A stretch of DNA of 64,000 nt from positions 62,001 through 126,000 of the forward strand of contig NZ_BJCF01000004.1 of NCBI RefSeq assembly GCF_005402965.1. Direction: 5' to 3'. The notes beneath the pieces were generated by a model. The model worked only from the letters and a program-made list of their open reading frames with translations, was not told the origin of the DNA and searched no databases. A program made the translations under genes and the position numbers. This document shows positions 52,285-60,638 of this stretch, piece by piece (the stretch's first letter is position 1; each line of letters begins with the position of its first letter). This DNA comes from Dolichospermum planctonicum. GTDB taxonomy: Bacteria > Cyanobacteriota > Cyanobacteriia > Cyanobacteriales > Nostocaceae.

Positions 52285-53208
52285 ATGAAAATTCGGCAAA
52301 TTCTCAACTTTTTGACCCTAGCTACTGGGGCAGTTGCCGTAACTTTTACTAGTCTATGGATTGGTAAACAGGCTTATTATTGGCTTCCTCCCCAAGGGGC
52401 TGCTGAATCTCATCTTATTGATGATTTATTTAGCTTTTTGGTAACATTAGGAGCTTTAATTTTCCTGGGAGTAACTGCTACTCTTCTCTATTCCATCACT
52501 TTTCATCGTGCCAGACCGACGGATTTTAGTGATGGTCCCCACATTGAAGGTAATATAACTTTGGAGGTAGTTTGGACGGCAATCCCGATTATGTTGGTAT
52601 TATGGATTGCTGGTTATAGTTACCAAGTTTACGAACAAATGGGTATCCAGGGACCATCTCACCAGATACATCTACATAATCCCATGAAGATGGAGTCCGT
52701 TGCTGTTGTGGAAGATAAAGATCCAGCAGCCATAGTCGAAGATGTAGAACATATTGATGTATCGGCTAAACAATGGGCTTGGGTGTTTCATTATCCAGAA
52801 CAGAACGTTACCAGTACAGAATTGCATTTACCCCAGGATAGTCGTGTCCGTCTTAATCTACATTCGGAAGATGTACTTCACGGCTTTTATATACCTGCTT
52901 TCCGTCTTAAACAAGACATTATTCCTGGTCATGATCTGGACTTTGAATTTACTCCTATTCGCCCCGGTGCTTATGATTTAACTGATTCCCAATATAGCGG
53001 TACATATTTTGCTACTATGCGGGCAAAAGTAATTGTGGAATCACCTAGTCAATATCAGCAGTGGTTAAGCAAAGCTGCAAGTCAAGAACTCACTCCAGCA
53101 CCTAACCAAGCGGCTTCTGAATACGCTCAAAAACTCGAAAACGGGATTAATAGCGGTTGGAAAACTGTTAAACCCGCTACACCCCCTTTGGTCAATTTCT
53201 CTGGTTAA
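52285..53208 (+). CDS. ctaC: Heme-copper oxidase subunit II lacking CuA ligands (ARTO/cox3 type)
   Basis: The 307-residue protein has two N-terminal membrane helices and a periplasmic cupredoxin domain. The first site histidine is kept (DVLHGFYIPAFRLKQDI, near 199). The second ligand loop, normally CAELCGxxHxxM, reads DSQYSGTYFATM (near 234): both cysteines and the histidine are gone, only Met remains. Such subunits cannot hold CuA, so the complex should oxidise quinol rather than cytochrome c, as proposed for the cyanobacterial alternative respiratory terminal oxidase. Confidence 0.92.
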   Translation: MKIRQILNFLTLATGAVAVTFTSLWIGKQAYYWLPPQGAAESHLIDDLFSFLVTLGALIFLGVTATLLYSITFHRARPTDFSDGPHIEGNITLEVVWTAIPIMLVLWIAGYSYQVYEQMGIQGPSHQIHLHNPMKMESVAVVEDKDPAAIVEDVEHIDVSAKQWAWVFHYPEQNVTSTELHLPQDSRVRLNLHSEDVLHGFYIPAFRLKQDIIPGHDLDFEFTPIRPGAYDLTDSQYSGTYFATMRAKVIVESPSQYQQWLSKAASQELTPAPNQAASEYAQKLENGINSGWKTVKPATPPLVNFSG

Positions 53209-53282
53209 CTAACCTTTTGCTTTTAGATTTGGTCATCAAAAATCTAAAAATTGGCAATCTAAAATCTAAAATCTAAAATCGA

Positions 53283-54938
53283 ATGACTAACATCCCCATT
53301 GATATCACTGGTGAATCACATCACCACGAACCGCCCCAAACCTGGAGAACCTACTTCAGTTTCAGTACAGACCATAAGGTTATCGGTATTCAATACCTCG
53401 TTACCTCTTTTATTTTCTTCCTGGTTGGTGGTATCTTCGCTATGATTTTGCGCGGAGAACTGATTACCCCAGAAGCTGATTTGATAGACCGCACAGTATA
53501 CAACGGAATGTTTACCATGCACGGAACAGTGATGCTGTTTCTCTGGACATTCCCCTCCCTTGTTGGTATGGCTAACTACCTTGTTCCCCTGATGATTGGG
53601 GCGCGAGATATGGCTTTTCCCCGTCTCAACGCTGTCGCTTTTTGGATGGTGCCGGTGGTGGGTATTCTCCTCATGGCCAGCTTCTTTGTCCCCGGTGGAC
53701 CGGCTCAATCTGGGTGGTGGGCATATCCCCCCGTCAGTACCCAAAACCCCACGGGAAACCTGATTAACGGTCAAGTTCTCTGGTTATTAGCGGTGGCTAT
53801 TTCCGGTGTCTCTTCGATTATGGGTGCGGTAAATTTTGTCACTACTATTGTGAAAATGCGATCGCCGGGAATGGGTTATTTTAGAATGCCTCTCTTTGTG
53901 TGGGCAGTATTTAGCGCCCAAATTATCCAATTATTTGGACTCCCAGCTTTAACCGCAGGGGCTGTAATGTTACTTCTTGATATTACAGTAGGAACTGCCT
54001 TTTTCGACCCCACCAAAGGCGGAAACCCGGTGATGTTCCAGCATTATTTCTGGTTCTATTCTCACCCCGCAGTTTATGTGATCATTTTGCCTATTTTCGG
54101 CATTTTCTCGGAAATCTTCCCGGTTTATTCCCGCAAACCTTTATTCGGTTATAAAGTCGTTGCTATTTCTTCCATGTTAATTGCTGTAGTTAGCGGCATT
54201 GTTTGGGTACACCATATGTATGTCAGTGGTACTCCTGCTTGGCTACGGTTGTTTTTCATGGTGACAACCATGTTTGTATCTATTCCCACAGGGATTAAGG
54301 TATTTGCTTGGGTGGCAACTATTTGGGGTGGTAAAATTCGCCTGACTACACCCATGTTATTTGCTTTGGGTGGTTTGGTAATGTTTGTGTTTGCTGGCAT
54401 TACGGGAATTATGCTTTCTTCTGTTCCTGTAGATGTTCATGTTAATAATACCTATTTTGTTGTCGGCCATTTCCATTATGTTCTCTATGGAACTGTAACT
54501 ATGGGAATGTATGCCGCTATCTATCATTGGTTTCCTAAAATGACGGGCAGAATGTTCCACGAAGGTTGGGGTAAAATCCATTTTTGGTTAGCATTTATCG
54601 GCACAAATTTGAATTTCTTACCTATGCACCCATTAGGTTTACAAGGAATGTTACGCCGCGCTGCTTCCTATGCACCTGAATTAATTGGTTGGAATATTGT
54701 TGCTAGTTTGGGTTCTTTTTTGTTAGGAATGTCTACTCTTCCTTTCATTTTCAATATGTTGATTTCTTGGATAGACGGAGAAAAAGCTCCTGCTAATCCT
54801 TGGCGGGCTATTGGTTTGGAATGGACTGTTTCTTCTCCTCCTCCTGTTGAAAATTTTGAGGAAATTCCGGTGATTACTTGCGAACCTTATGGTTATGGTA
54901 AGTCTGAGGATTTAATTGCATCTGCTGAACATGAGTAA
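53283..54938 (+). CDS. ctaD: Heme-copper oxidase subunit I
   Basis: The 551-residue protein has twelve helices with the catalytic residues: low-spin heme ligand in MHGTVMLFLW, HPAVYV (CuB histidine and cross-linked tyrosine), HHMYVSG (CuB histidines) and VGHFHYVLYG (heme ligands). The K-channel lysine sits in PTGIKVFAW. It reduces O2 to water and pumps protons. The preceding spacer (53209-53282) holds short aatctaaaa repeats. Confidence 0.95.
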   Translation: MTNIPIDITGESHHHEPPQTWRTYFSFSTDHKVIGIQYLVTSFIFFLVGGIFAMILRGELITPEADLIDRTVYNGMFTMHGTVMLFLWTFPSLVGMANYLVPLMIGARDMAFPRLNAVAFWMVPVVGILLMASFFVPGGPAQSGWWAYPPVSTQNPTGNLINGQVLWLLAVAISGVSSIMGAVNFVTTIVKMRSPGMGYFRMPLFVWAVFSAQIIQLFGLPALTAGAVMLLLDITVGTAFFDPTKGGNPVMFQHYFWFYSHPAVYVIILPIFGIFSEIFPVYSRKPLFGYKVVAISSMLIAVVSGIVWVHHMYVSGTPAWLRLFFMVTTMFVSIPTGIKVFAWVATIWGGKIRLTTPMLFALGGLVMFVFAGITGIMLSSVPVDVHVNNTYFVVGHFHYVLYGTVTMGMYAAIYHWFPKMTGRMFHEGWGKIHFWLAFIGTNLNFLPMHPLGLQGMLRRAASYAPELIGWNIVASLGSFLLGMSTLPFIFNMLISWIDGEKAPANPWRAIGLEWTVSSPPPVENFEEIPVITCEPYGYGKSEDLIASAEHE

Positions 54939-54945
54939 TGGGTAA

Positions 54946-55053
54946 TATAGCGATTCTATTTGATGTGTGTTCAGGATTTTTTTTAACGAACCACTCCAGG
55001 CACAGAGAACACGGAGGAAGAGAGTTTTTCCCGTCTGGTTTAGAATCGCTATA
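54946..55053. mobile_element. MITE-like element with TATAGCGATTCTA ends (copy 2), inside the oxidase operon
   Basis: The ends tatagcgattcta and tagaatcgctata are a perfect 13-bp inverted repeat; the core includes cgaaccactccaggcacaga. It lies 8 nt after ctaD and 58 nt before ctaE. Homology with 42877-42992 covers ends and core. Confidence 0.8.
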
Positions 55054-55111
55054 GTTTTTCTCATTACTTTTTTCCTAATTACTATTTTCCTGTTTTTGGA
55101 GTTTTTTAACA

Positions 55112-55714
55112 ATGGATGTTTCTGTTTCTCCTGATGATTTAGATCATGTTAGTCATGAGCATGGACATGATGAAGAAGGCAGTAAGATGTTTGGTTTTAT
55201 TGTTTTTCTGTTATCTGAAAGCGTCATTTTCTTGAGTTTCTTTGCTGGCTATATTATCTACAAAACTTCTACTGTTAATTGGTTGCCGGCTGGTGTTTCT
55301 GGTTTGGAAATAAAAGAACCTAGCATTAATACTGTTGTTTTAGTTGCTAGTAGTTTTGTGATTTATTTTGCAGAAAAAGCTCTGGAAAGACATGATTTAA
55401 CGAGTTATCGGCTGTTGTTATTTTTGACAATGGCTATGGGTGGTTATTTCCTCTATGGTCAAGCTGTGGAATGGAGTCAACTGGAGTTTGGTTTTACTTC
55501 TGGTACGTTTGGAGGAATGTTTTATCTGTTAACTGGTTTTCACGGTTTGCACGTTTTTACGGGTATTCTGTTACAGTTAATTGTCTTATTGCGTTCTTTT
55601 ATTCCTGGTAATTTTGATAATGGCCATTTTGGCATCAATGCCACTTCTTTATTTTGGCACTTTGTTGATGTTATCTGGATTATTTTGTTTCTGCTTATCT
55701 ACGTTTGGCAGTAG
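55112..55714 (+). CDS. ctaE: Heme-copper oxidase subunit III
   Basis: The 200-residue protein has five helices with the subunit III signature FGFTSGTFGGMFYLLTGFHG and SLFWHFVDVIWIILFLLIYV. A histidine-rich N-terminal tail (DHVSHEHGHDEEGS) could bind metal. It completes the DUF2231-DUF2231-ctaC-ctaD-ctaE set, equivalent to the heterocyst-associated cox3 operon of Anabaena (known; cell-type use here is inferred). Confidence 0.93.
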   Translation: MDVSVSPDDLDHVSHEHGHDEEGSKMFGFIVFLLSESVIFLSFFAGYIIYKTSTVNWLPAGVSGLEIKEPSINTVVLVASSFVIYFAEKALERHDLTSYRLLLFLTMAMGGYFLYGQAVEWSQLEFGFTSGTFGGMFYLLTGFHGLHVFTGILLQLIVLLRSFIPGNFDNGHFGINATSLFWHFVDVIWIILFLLIYVWQ

Positions 55715-55805
55715 GTATTTTAGTAACGAAAAATCAATAAATTATGTAGGGGTTTAGCATTGCTAAACCCTTACTCATGTATTTGTATGATTATTGTGAA
55801 ATTAT

Positions 55806-56078
55806 CTATTTGGGGAAATAGCGATAAATTTCTTTTCGGTGTAAAACTCTTTCAAAAATTAATGTTTCACCATCGAAAATAATACCAAGACGATAATCAC
55901 CTATACGAATCCGATAAGCATTATCATATCCCTGAAGTTTTTTGATATTTGTGATTTATGCAAAATTTGATATTTCGATTATTTCTTCAAAAGCAAATTT
56001 CTTAATAGACTCATAGTAAGGTGTACTTTTGAGTGCTTTCAAATCTTTAATAAAACTTGGTAGATACTGGGTATTCAC
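55806..56078 (-). pseudogene. RelE/ParE-family toxin with an in-frame stop
   Basis: From a GTG at 56078 that overlaps the antitoxin stop (GTGA) the frame reads VNTQYLPSFIKDLKALK, then TAA at codon 41 (55956-55958). In the same frame it continues ITNIKKLQGYDNAYRIRIGD and YRLGIIFDGETLIFERVLHR, and ends KEIYRYFPK. That is a complete RelE/ParE fold except for one nonsense codon. The toxin is probably inactive, which would leave the antitoxin gene orphaned. Confidence 0.82.
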
Positions 56079-56278
56079 TCTTCTTCTAATTCCGCTAAAG
56101 CTTCATTTAAATCTAATGGTGTCTCATTTTCTACTTCTTTCATGGCTAGAATAAGTCCTTCATCTTCTATAGCTTCTAGCAACCTTAGATAGTCGTGAAA
56201 ATCAATGACTACTTTTCTGATATTACCTTCAATATCAGTAATCAATTCTTGAGCAAAGGGATATTTATTAGTTTGCAT
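56075..56278 (-). CDS. Antitoxin of the broken RelE/ParE pair
   Basis: The 67-residue acidic protein (MQTNKYPFAQELITDIEGNI, DFHDYLRLLEAIEDEG, ALAELEEE) looks like Phd/RelB-type antitoxins that precede ParE-like toxins. It overlaps the toxin by 4 nt. It is intact while its toxin carries a stop codon. Confidence 0.75.
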   Translation of the reverse strand: MQTNKYPFAQELITDIEGNIRKVVIDFHDYLRLLEAIEDEGLILAMKEVENETPLDLNEALAELEEE

Positions 56279-56452
56279 TTTGTTTATATAGGATTAGTAT
56301 TTTACTATTTACATTTAATGTAGCATATTTTTATCAGGATCGAAAATACTAGAATTGATTTTTAGTTCGTAGTGGGTACTTTAACTAAAGTGCCTACCAT
56401 GAGCTTATTTGACAAAGTAAAATTATAAAAATTAGGTATTCGTATATAGGAA

Positions 56453-56580
56453 TAATATTTGATTTATAAAAAGATACCTAGGGTGCGTCAGATATTACAA
56501 ATCTGTTTATTGATAGAATTTATGCAGTAGTAAAGCACCCTACAATACCTAATTTTTTCAAAAATCAAATACGAGTTCTA
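56453..56580. mobile_element. Inverted-repeat element with ATTTGATTT/ACCTAGGGTGC arms
   Basis: The left arm starts tataggaataatatttgatt and runs through gatacctagggtgcgtc (56453-56497). It pairs imperfectly with the right arm gcaccctacaatacctaatt...atcaaatacgagttctata (56535-56580). The structure is a non-autonomous inverted-repeat element about 130 bp long. Its right arm supplies the last codons and stop of the small frame at 56558-56674. Confidence 0.6.
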
Positions 56581-56674
56581 TATCTTTATGAAAACACTCT
56601 TTAACATAAGCCTGCTTTCTAATTTGTCTAAGCCATTTAGTAAAATCTCTTTGTTTTGATGTTTTATTGTTCAT
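56558..56674 (-). pseudogene. 5' fragment of an unrecognised gene cut by the inverted-repeat element
   Basis: A 38-codon frame with a good ribosome site (aaggggag upstream) reads MNNKTSKQRDFTKWLRQIRK, then QAYVKECFHKD. The last residues IELVFDF and the stop come from the right arm of the element. The QIRKQA..ECFH pattern recalls the start of cyanobacterial HNH/zinc-binding nuclease-like proteins, but that is a weak guess. Confidence 0.35.
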
Positions 56675-56728
56675 TACCGTTATGCTCCCCTTGTAGATAT
56701 TTTTATAGATTACCCTATTGACAGGTAC

Positions 56729-56950
56729 TTATACAATATTCTGAATATCACGAGGTGGTATTTCATCTGCTGTCAAAGTCACAACTTTACCATCTCGCAA
56801 AATACTAATAGATTCTCTTAACCTGCGATGTCTTTCTATAGCATTCGCAATAGCAAATTTCACACCAGCATCTATTTTTTGATGTAACTATGTAACGGGA
56901 ATATGAGATTTATTATCTTGCTCTAATTTGATTCCAGATTCTGTATTCAT
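56729..56950 (-). pseudogene. Small partner gene of the zeta-like toxin, with in-frame stop
   Basis: From the ATG at 56950 the frame reads MNTESGIKLEQDNKSHIPVT, then TAG (56888-56890) at codon 21. It goes on in frame for 52 sense codons (LHQKIDAGVKFAIANAIERH...LTADEIPPRDIQNIV) to the TAA at 56729-56731. The start overlaps the end of the zeta-like gene, consistent with a toxin-partner operon. One substitution separates it from an intact gene. Confidence 0.65.
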
Positions 56951-57284
56951 AAATTATCACTTCCTGATTTATACCTGTTTCAGCAAGTAATTGAGGTTCA
57001 TCCCCAGAGTTATTATATACTATCCAAGTATTACACAAAGGTAAATAAAGGTCAGTTAGATTTCTGCGTCCCCGTTCATAGCGTCTGCGGATGATATCTT
57101 CGGGAATATTATGACCTCCACTTGCTACCCGTCTGCGGACTCTCGTTATTGCTAGTTCTGGACTTTCCAGCCAAAAGTATATCAAATTTATTATATAATC
57201 TTGGTTTTTACATTCTCTAATAAAACGCGCAAAATTACGAGCAGCTAAAGTTGTTTTAAAAGCAAAGTCAGCTTTATCATTCAC
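56913..57284 (-). pseudogene. Zeta-toxin/P-loop kinase-like protein, N-terminally truncated
   Basis: The 123 residues match the second half of cyanobacterial zeta-toxin-family kinases: KADFAFKTTLAARNFARFIR, INLIYFWLESPELAITRV, GGHNIPEDIIRRRYERG and LCNTWIVYNN. The N-terminal Walker A domain that should precede it is missing; upstream DNA reads into the start region of the methyltransferase gene. Without the P-loop it cannot bind ATP. Confidence 0.75.
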
Positions 57285-57336
57285 CAGATTCTCTAAAAAT
57301 GCTATTTATAATATTGATAAAATAAAAATTACCAAC

Positions 57337-58530
57337 ATGATCAATAATCAACCTATTTGCATTTCCTTATTCACAGGTGCTTATGGCTTAGATTTAGGAC
57401 TAGAACAAGCAGGATTTTATACTGTTAGTGTAGTTGAAAAAGATAAAGATACAGTTAAAACAATTGCTCTTAATAAACCTCATCTCCAAGAAAGTGCTAT
57501 TCCCAGAGAATTAGAAAAAGTTACTTCCCAAGAATTATTAGAAGAGGGAGGAAGAGTTTTAAATTTAGGTCGTGCTTTACTTCCAGGAGAAATAGATTTA
57601 GTCACCGGTGGTCCTCCTTGTCAGCCTTTTAGCACCGCAGGAAAACGGGGTTCAGTTATGGACCCACGGGGGAGTTTATTTATGGATTTTATTCGCATTG
57701 TCAAAGAAGTCCAGCCGCGATTTTTCTTAATGGAAAATGTCAGAGGATTACTTTCTGCTTCTTTGCGTCATCGTCCTATTAATCAAAGAGGAAAAGATTA
57801 CCCAGCTTTAGAACTTGATGAAATAAATGGTGCAGCTTTGAAAGTTGTTTTAGCAGAAATGAAGCAATTAGGCTATAACGTAGTTTATAACCTATTAGAA
57901 GCCGCAGATTATGGTGTTCCCCAAAATAGATCCCGTGTATTTTTTATTGGTTCTAGAGATGGTGAAACTGCTGCATTTCCTCTAGCTAAATATAGTAAAG
58001 ATGGGAAAATTTTACCAAAGTGGAGAACTTTAAAAGATGCGTTAACAGATTTTGTAGATATTGAACCAGAATTTATTAGTTATTCAGAAAATCGGCTCAA
58101 GTTTTTAAGATTATTAGCAGCAGGAGAAAATTGGAAAAATTTACCAGAAGAATTACAGAAGGAAGCAATGGGAGGTGCTTATAATTCCGGTGGGGGAAAA
58201 GTCGGTTTTTATAGAAGATTATCTTGGGATAAACCTTCACCAACTATCACAACCAGTCCCCAACAAAAAGCTACAGATATGTGTCACCCTGTAGAAATTC
58301 GTCCTTTAACCGTGCGCGAGTCTGCGAAAATTCAAACTTTTCCTGATGATTGGATTTTTCATGGTTCGATAAGTTCTAAATACAAACAAATTGGTAATGC
58401 AGTTCCGGTATTGCTTGCTAAAGAACTGGGTGAATATCTGATTTATTTAATGCAGGGAAATCAACCAAAAGGGAAAGAAGTTACTGAACAACTCTCTCTA
58501 TTTTCTCTAGAGAATTTACTTTGCAAATAA
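57337..58530 (+). CDS. DNA (cytosine-5) methyltransferase
   Basis: The 397-residue protein has all main m5C motifs: I (SLFTGAYGLDLGLEQAG), IV (GGPPCQPFS with the catalytic cysteine), VI (MENVRG), VIII (QNRSRVFFIG), IX (RPLTVRESAKIQTFPDDW) and X (QIGNAVPVLLAKEL). No intact restriction enzyme gene is adjacent, so it may be solitary. The recognition sequence cannot be told from the protein. It lies among broken genes and replaces the 5' end of a zeta-like toxin. Confidence 0.93.
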   Translation: MINNQPICISLFTGAYGLDLGLEQAGFYTVSVVEKDKDTVKTIALNKPHLQESAIPRELEKVTSQELLEEGGRVLNLGRALLPGEIDLVTGGPPCQPFSTAGKRGSVMDPRGSLFMDFIRIVKEVQPRFFLMENVRGLLSASLRHRPINQRGKDYPALELDEINGAALKVVLAEMKQLGYNVVYNLLEAADYGVPQNRSRVFFIGSRDGETAAFPLAKYSKDGKILPKWRTLKDALTDFVDIEPEFISYSENRLKFLRLLAAGENWKNLPEELQKEAMGGAYNSGGGKVGFYRRLSWDKPSPTITTSPQQKATDMCHPVEIRPLTVRESAKIQTFPDDWIFHGSISSKYKQIGNAVPVLLAKELGEYLIYLMQGNQPKGKEVTEQLSLFSLENLLCK

Positions 58531-58626
58531 CTCAGCAAATTCATGATCATATTCAAGATGAATCATATCCCAAAATTCTTTACCAGCTATGGGAGGAATT
58601 TTATAATTGTCATATCCATCACAAGC
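58516..58626 (-). pseudogene. C-terminal scrap of an unidentified gene, convergent to the methyltransferase
   Basis: On the minus strand CDGYDNYKIPPIAGKEFWDM and IHLEYDHEFAELFAK end at a stop at 58516-58518, overlapping the methyltransferase stop region. The composition is protein-like, and the part further upstream belongs to the Uma2 pseudogene region. It could be the tail of a lost companion (perhaps a restriction enzyme) of the methyltransferase; this is a guess. Confidence 0.35.
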
Positions 58627-58660
58627 TATACTAGAATTTAATCCCTTATTTGTGTTTCCT

Positions 58661-59446
58661 ATGGTTGTAAGTGCTTCGACCACCAAAATCACTTGGGAAC
58701 TCTTACCCGAAGACTTCGTTTTAGACGATGAACCTGTGGATAATGTCAATCAAGCCAGTCTAGCAGCAGCACTCACGGAAAGCCTAGAACTGGCTGGTAA
58801 ACTTCCAGAAACAGCGATCGCTACCACCAATTACGGCATCTGTGCCACGGTAAATGGTAAATTTGTCATCAAAGCCCCTGACTGGGCTTACGTGCCATAA
58901 ATTACAGTGTCTAGAGAACAAATCCAACGCAGTTACACCCCCCATAAACAGGGACAAATTCCTGCGGTGGTCATAGAATTTCTTTCCGATAGCGATGGTA
59001 GTGAATATTCTAATAAACACACTTATCCCCCCGGAAAATGGTTTTATTATGAACAAGTTTTACAAGTTCCTAACTACATCATTTTTCAACCAGATATCGG
59101 TGAATTAGAAATATATCACTTGTATGAAAATGGACACTATAAATTACAATCTCCAGATGAAAATAACCGTTACTGGTTAACTGAAATGGAATTATTTATT
59201 GGTGTTTGGCCAGGAAAACGCGAAAACCGTCAAGGTTACTGGTTACGTTGGTGGAATCAAGATGGTAATTTGCTACTTTGGGGTTCTGAGTTAGTGCAGC
59301 AAGAACGACTTGCTAAGGAACAAGAACGACTTGCTAAGGAAACTGCCCAACAAGAAGCGAATCAAGAACGACTTGCAAAAGAAACTGCCTTAAAACGCTT
59401 GGAAGAGTTAGAAAAACGCCTTCGAGATGCAGGTATTTCCGACTAA
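58661..59446 (+). pseudogene. Uma2 family (DUF820) gene with an in-frame TAA
   Basis: One frame of 262 codons encodes a full Uma2 protein: MVVSASTTKITWELLPEDFV to DWAYVP, then TAA (58898-58900). In the same frame it continues TVSREQIQRSYTPHKQGQIP, VVIEFLSDSDGSE, VPNYIIFQ and a coiled-coil tail of repeated QERLAKE units. Homologues usually have a serine where the TAA stands, so a single TCA-to-TAA change may explain it. The second half might restart at the GTG 58907. Confidence 0.8.
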
Positions 59447-59455
59447 CTTCCATTG

Positions 59456-59489
59456 ACATCCCCGACTTCTTTAAGAAGTCGGGGATCTT
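59456..59489 (+). terminator. Strong hairpin terminator after the Uma2 pseudogene
   Basis: CCCCGACTTCTT and AAGAAGTCGGGG form a 12-bp stem with almost no loop, followed by atcttt. A related stem occurs at 20423-20462. Confidence 0.75.
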
Positions 59490-59556
59490 TGATCGCTCAA
59501 CTTGTACAATAGAAAATAGATTGTTGCGAATTGTATAGTTAAGGATTATAGCTGTC

Positions 59557-60576
59557 ATGGCTGCCGCCGTTTTCATCGAAAATCTCAAAAAAAGCTACGG
59601 TAATGTGGTCGCAGTCCAGGATGTCTCTTTTCAAGTGCAACCAGGAGAAATATTTGGACTGCTAGGACCAAACGGGGCGGGGAAAACGACCACTCTCCGG
59701 GCTTTGTGTACGCTAACAACCCCTGATACGGGCAAAATTGAAGTTTCAGGCATTTCGGTACTAGATCACCCCAAATTAGCCCGTCAAAGGCTGGGTTATG
59801 TAGCCCAGGAAGTAGCTTTAGATAAAGTCCTGACTGGCCGGGAGTTACTACAGTTACAAGCCGCCCTTTATCATCTTCCTGGTAAAGTGATCAAAGAGCG
59901 AATTAACACTATTCTCGATTTACTGGGTTTACAAGAATACGCAGATAAAAAAACTGGCACTTATTCCGGTGGTTTACGCAAGCGGTTAGATTTGGCTGCG
60001 GGTTTACTCCATGCACCCGATGTTTTAGTATTAGATGAACCAACGGTAGGGTTAGATATTGAAAGCCGGGTTGTAGTCTGGGATTTCTTGCGTCAATTGC
60101 GGGCTGGGGGAACTACTGTGGTAATTACCAGCCATTATTTAGAAGAAGTTGACGCTTTAGCTGATAGAGTGGCAATTATTGATAGAGGTTTGGTTATTGC
60201 TAATGGTACACCTTCTCAGTTAAAAGATCAGGTAGGTGGCGATCGCATCACTTTAAGAATCCGCGAATTTTCACCTCCAGAAGAGGCCGAAACCGCCAAA
60301 AACCTGTTAGCAGCTTTACCTTTTGTGCAAGAAATTATCATCAATAGCGCCCAGGGTAACTCCCTAAATTTGGTAGTTACACCGCAAAATGACGTTTTAA
60401 TCACGATTCAACAGGTGTTAAATCATGCCAAATTACCAATTTTTGGTATCGCCCAATCTCGTCCGAGTTTAGATGATGTTTACCTAGCAGCAACAGGAAA
60501 AACCTTAATGGATGCGGAATTAGCTGCTGTGGCTAATCGTGATCCTAAAGCTGAGAAAAAGCAGAATATGAGATAG
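59557..60576 (+). CDS. ABC transporter ATP-binding protein
   Basis: The 339-residue protein has Walker A GPNGAGKTT, an ABC signature variant YSGGLRKRLDLAAGLL, Walker B VLVLDEPTVGLD and the histidine switch ITSHYLEEVD. A C-terminal DUF4162-type domain (about 225-315) is typical of DrrA-like exporters. No permease gene follows; the next gene is convergent, so the membrane partner is elsewhere. The substrate is unknown. Confidence 0.92.
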   Translation: MAAAVFIENLKKSYGNVVAVQDVSFQVQPGEIFGLLGPNGAGKTTTLRALCTLTTPDTGKIEVSGISVLDHPKLARQRLGYVAQEVALDKVLTGRELLQLQAALYHLPGKVIKERINTILDLLGLQEYADKKTGTYSGGLRKRLDLAAGLLHAPDVLVLDEPTVGLDIESRVVVWDFLRQLRAGGTTVVITSHYLEEVDALADRVAIIDRGLVIANGTPSQLKDQVGGDRITLRIREFSPPEEAETAKNLLAALPFVQEIIINSAQGNSLNLVVTPQNDVLITIQQVLNHAKLPIFGIAQSRPSLDDVYLAATGKTLMDAELAAVANRDPKAEKKQNMR

Positions 60577-60600
60577 AGATAAACACAGATTTTGATTTTT

Positions 60601-60620
60601 CCCACGTCTTTTGGCGTGGG
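60601..60620. terminator. Hairpin between convergent genes
   Basis: CCCACG and CGTGGG pair around an 8-nt loop, flanked by T-rich DNA on the left and ATTTTAG on the right. It can serve both the ABC gene and the convergent signal peptidase gene. Confidence 0.6.
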
Positions 60621-60638
60621 ATTTTAGAATCATAAAAA

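Noticed and set aside
53316-53774. Minus-strand ORF inside ctaD
   Set aside because: It is a shadow frame of an unmistakable oxidase subunit I with intact catalytic motifs.
56558-56674. Intact small gene of 38 codons
   Set aside because: Its last codons and stop belong to an inverted-repeat element, so it is reported only as a truncated fragment.
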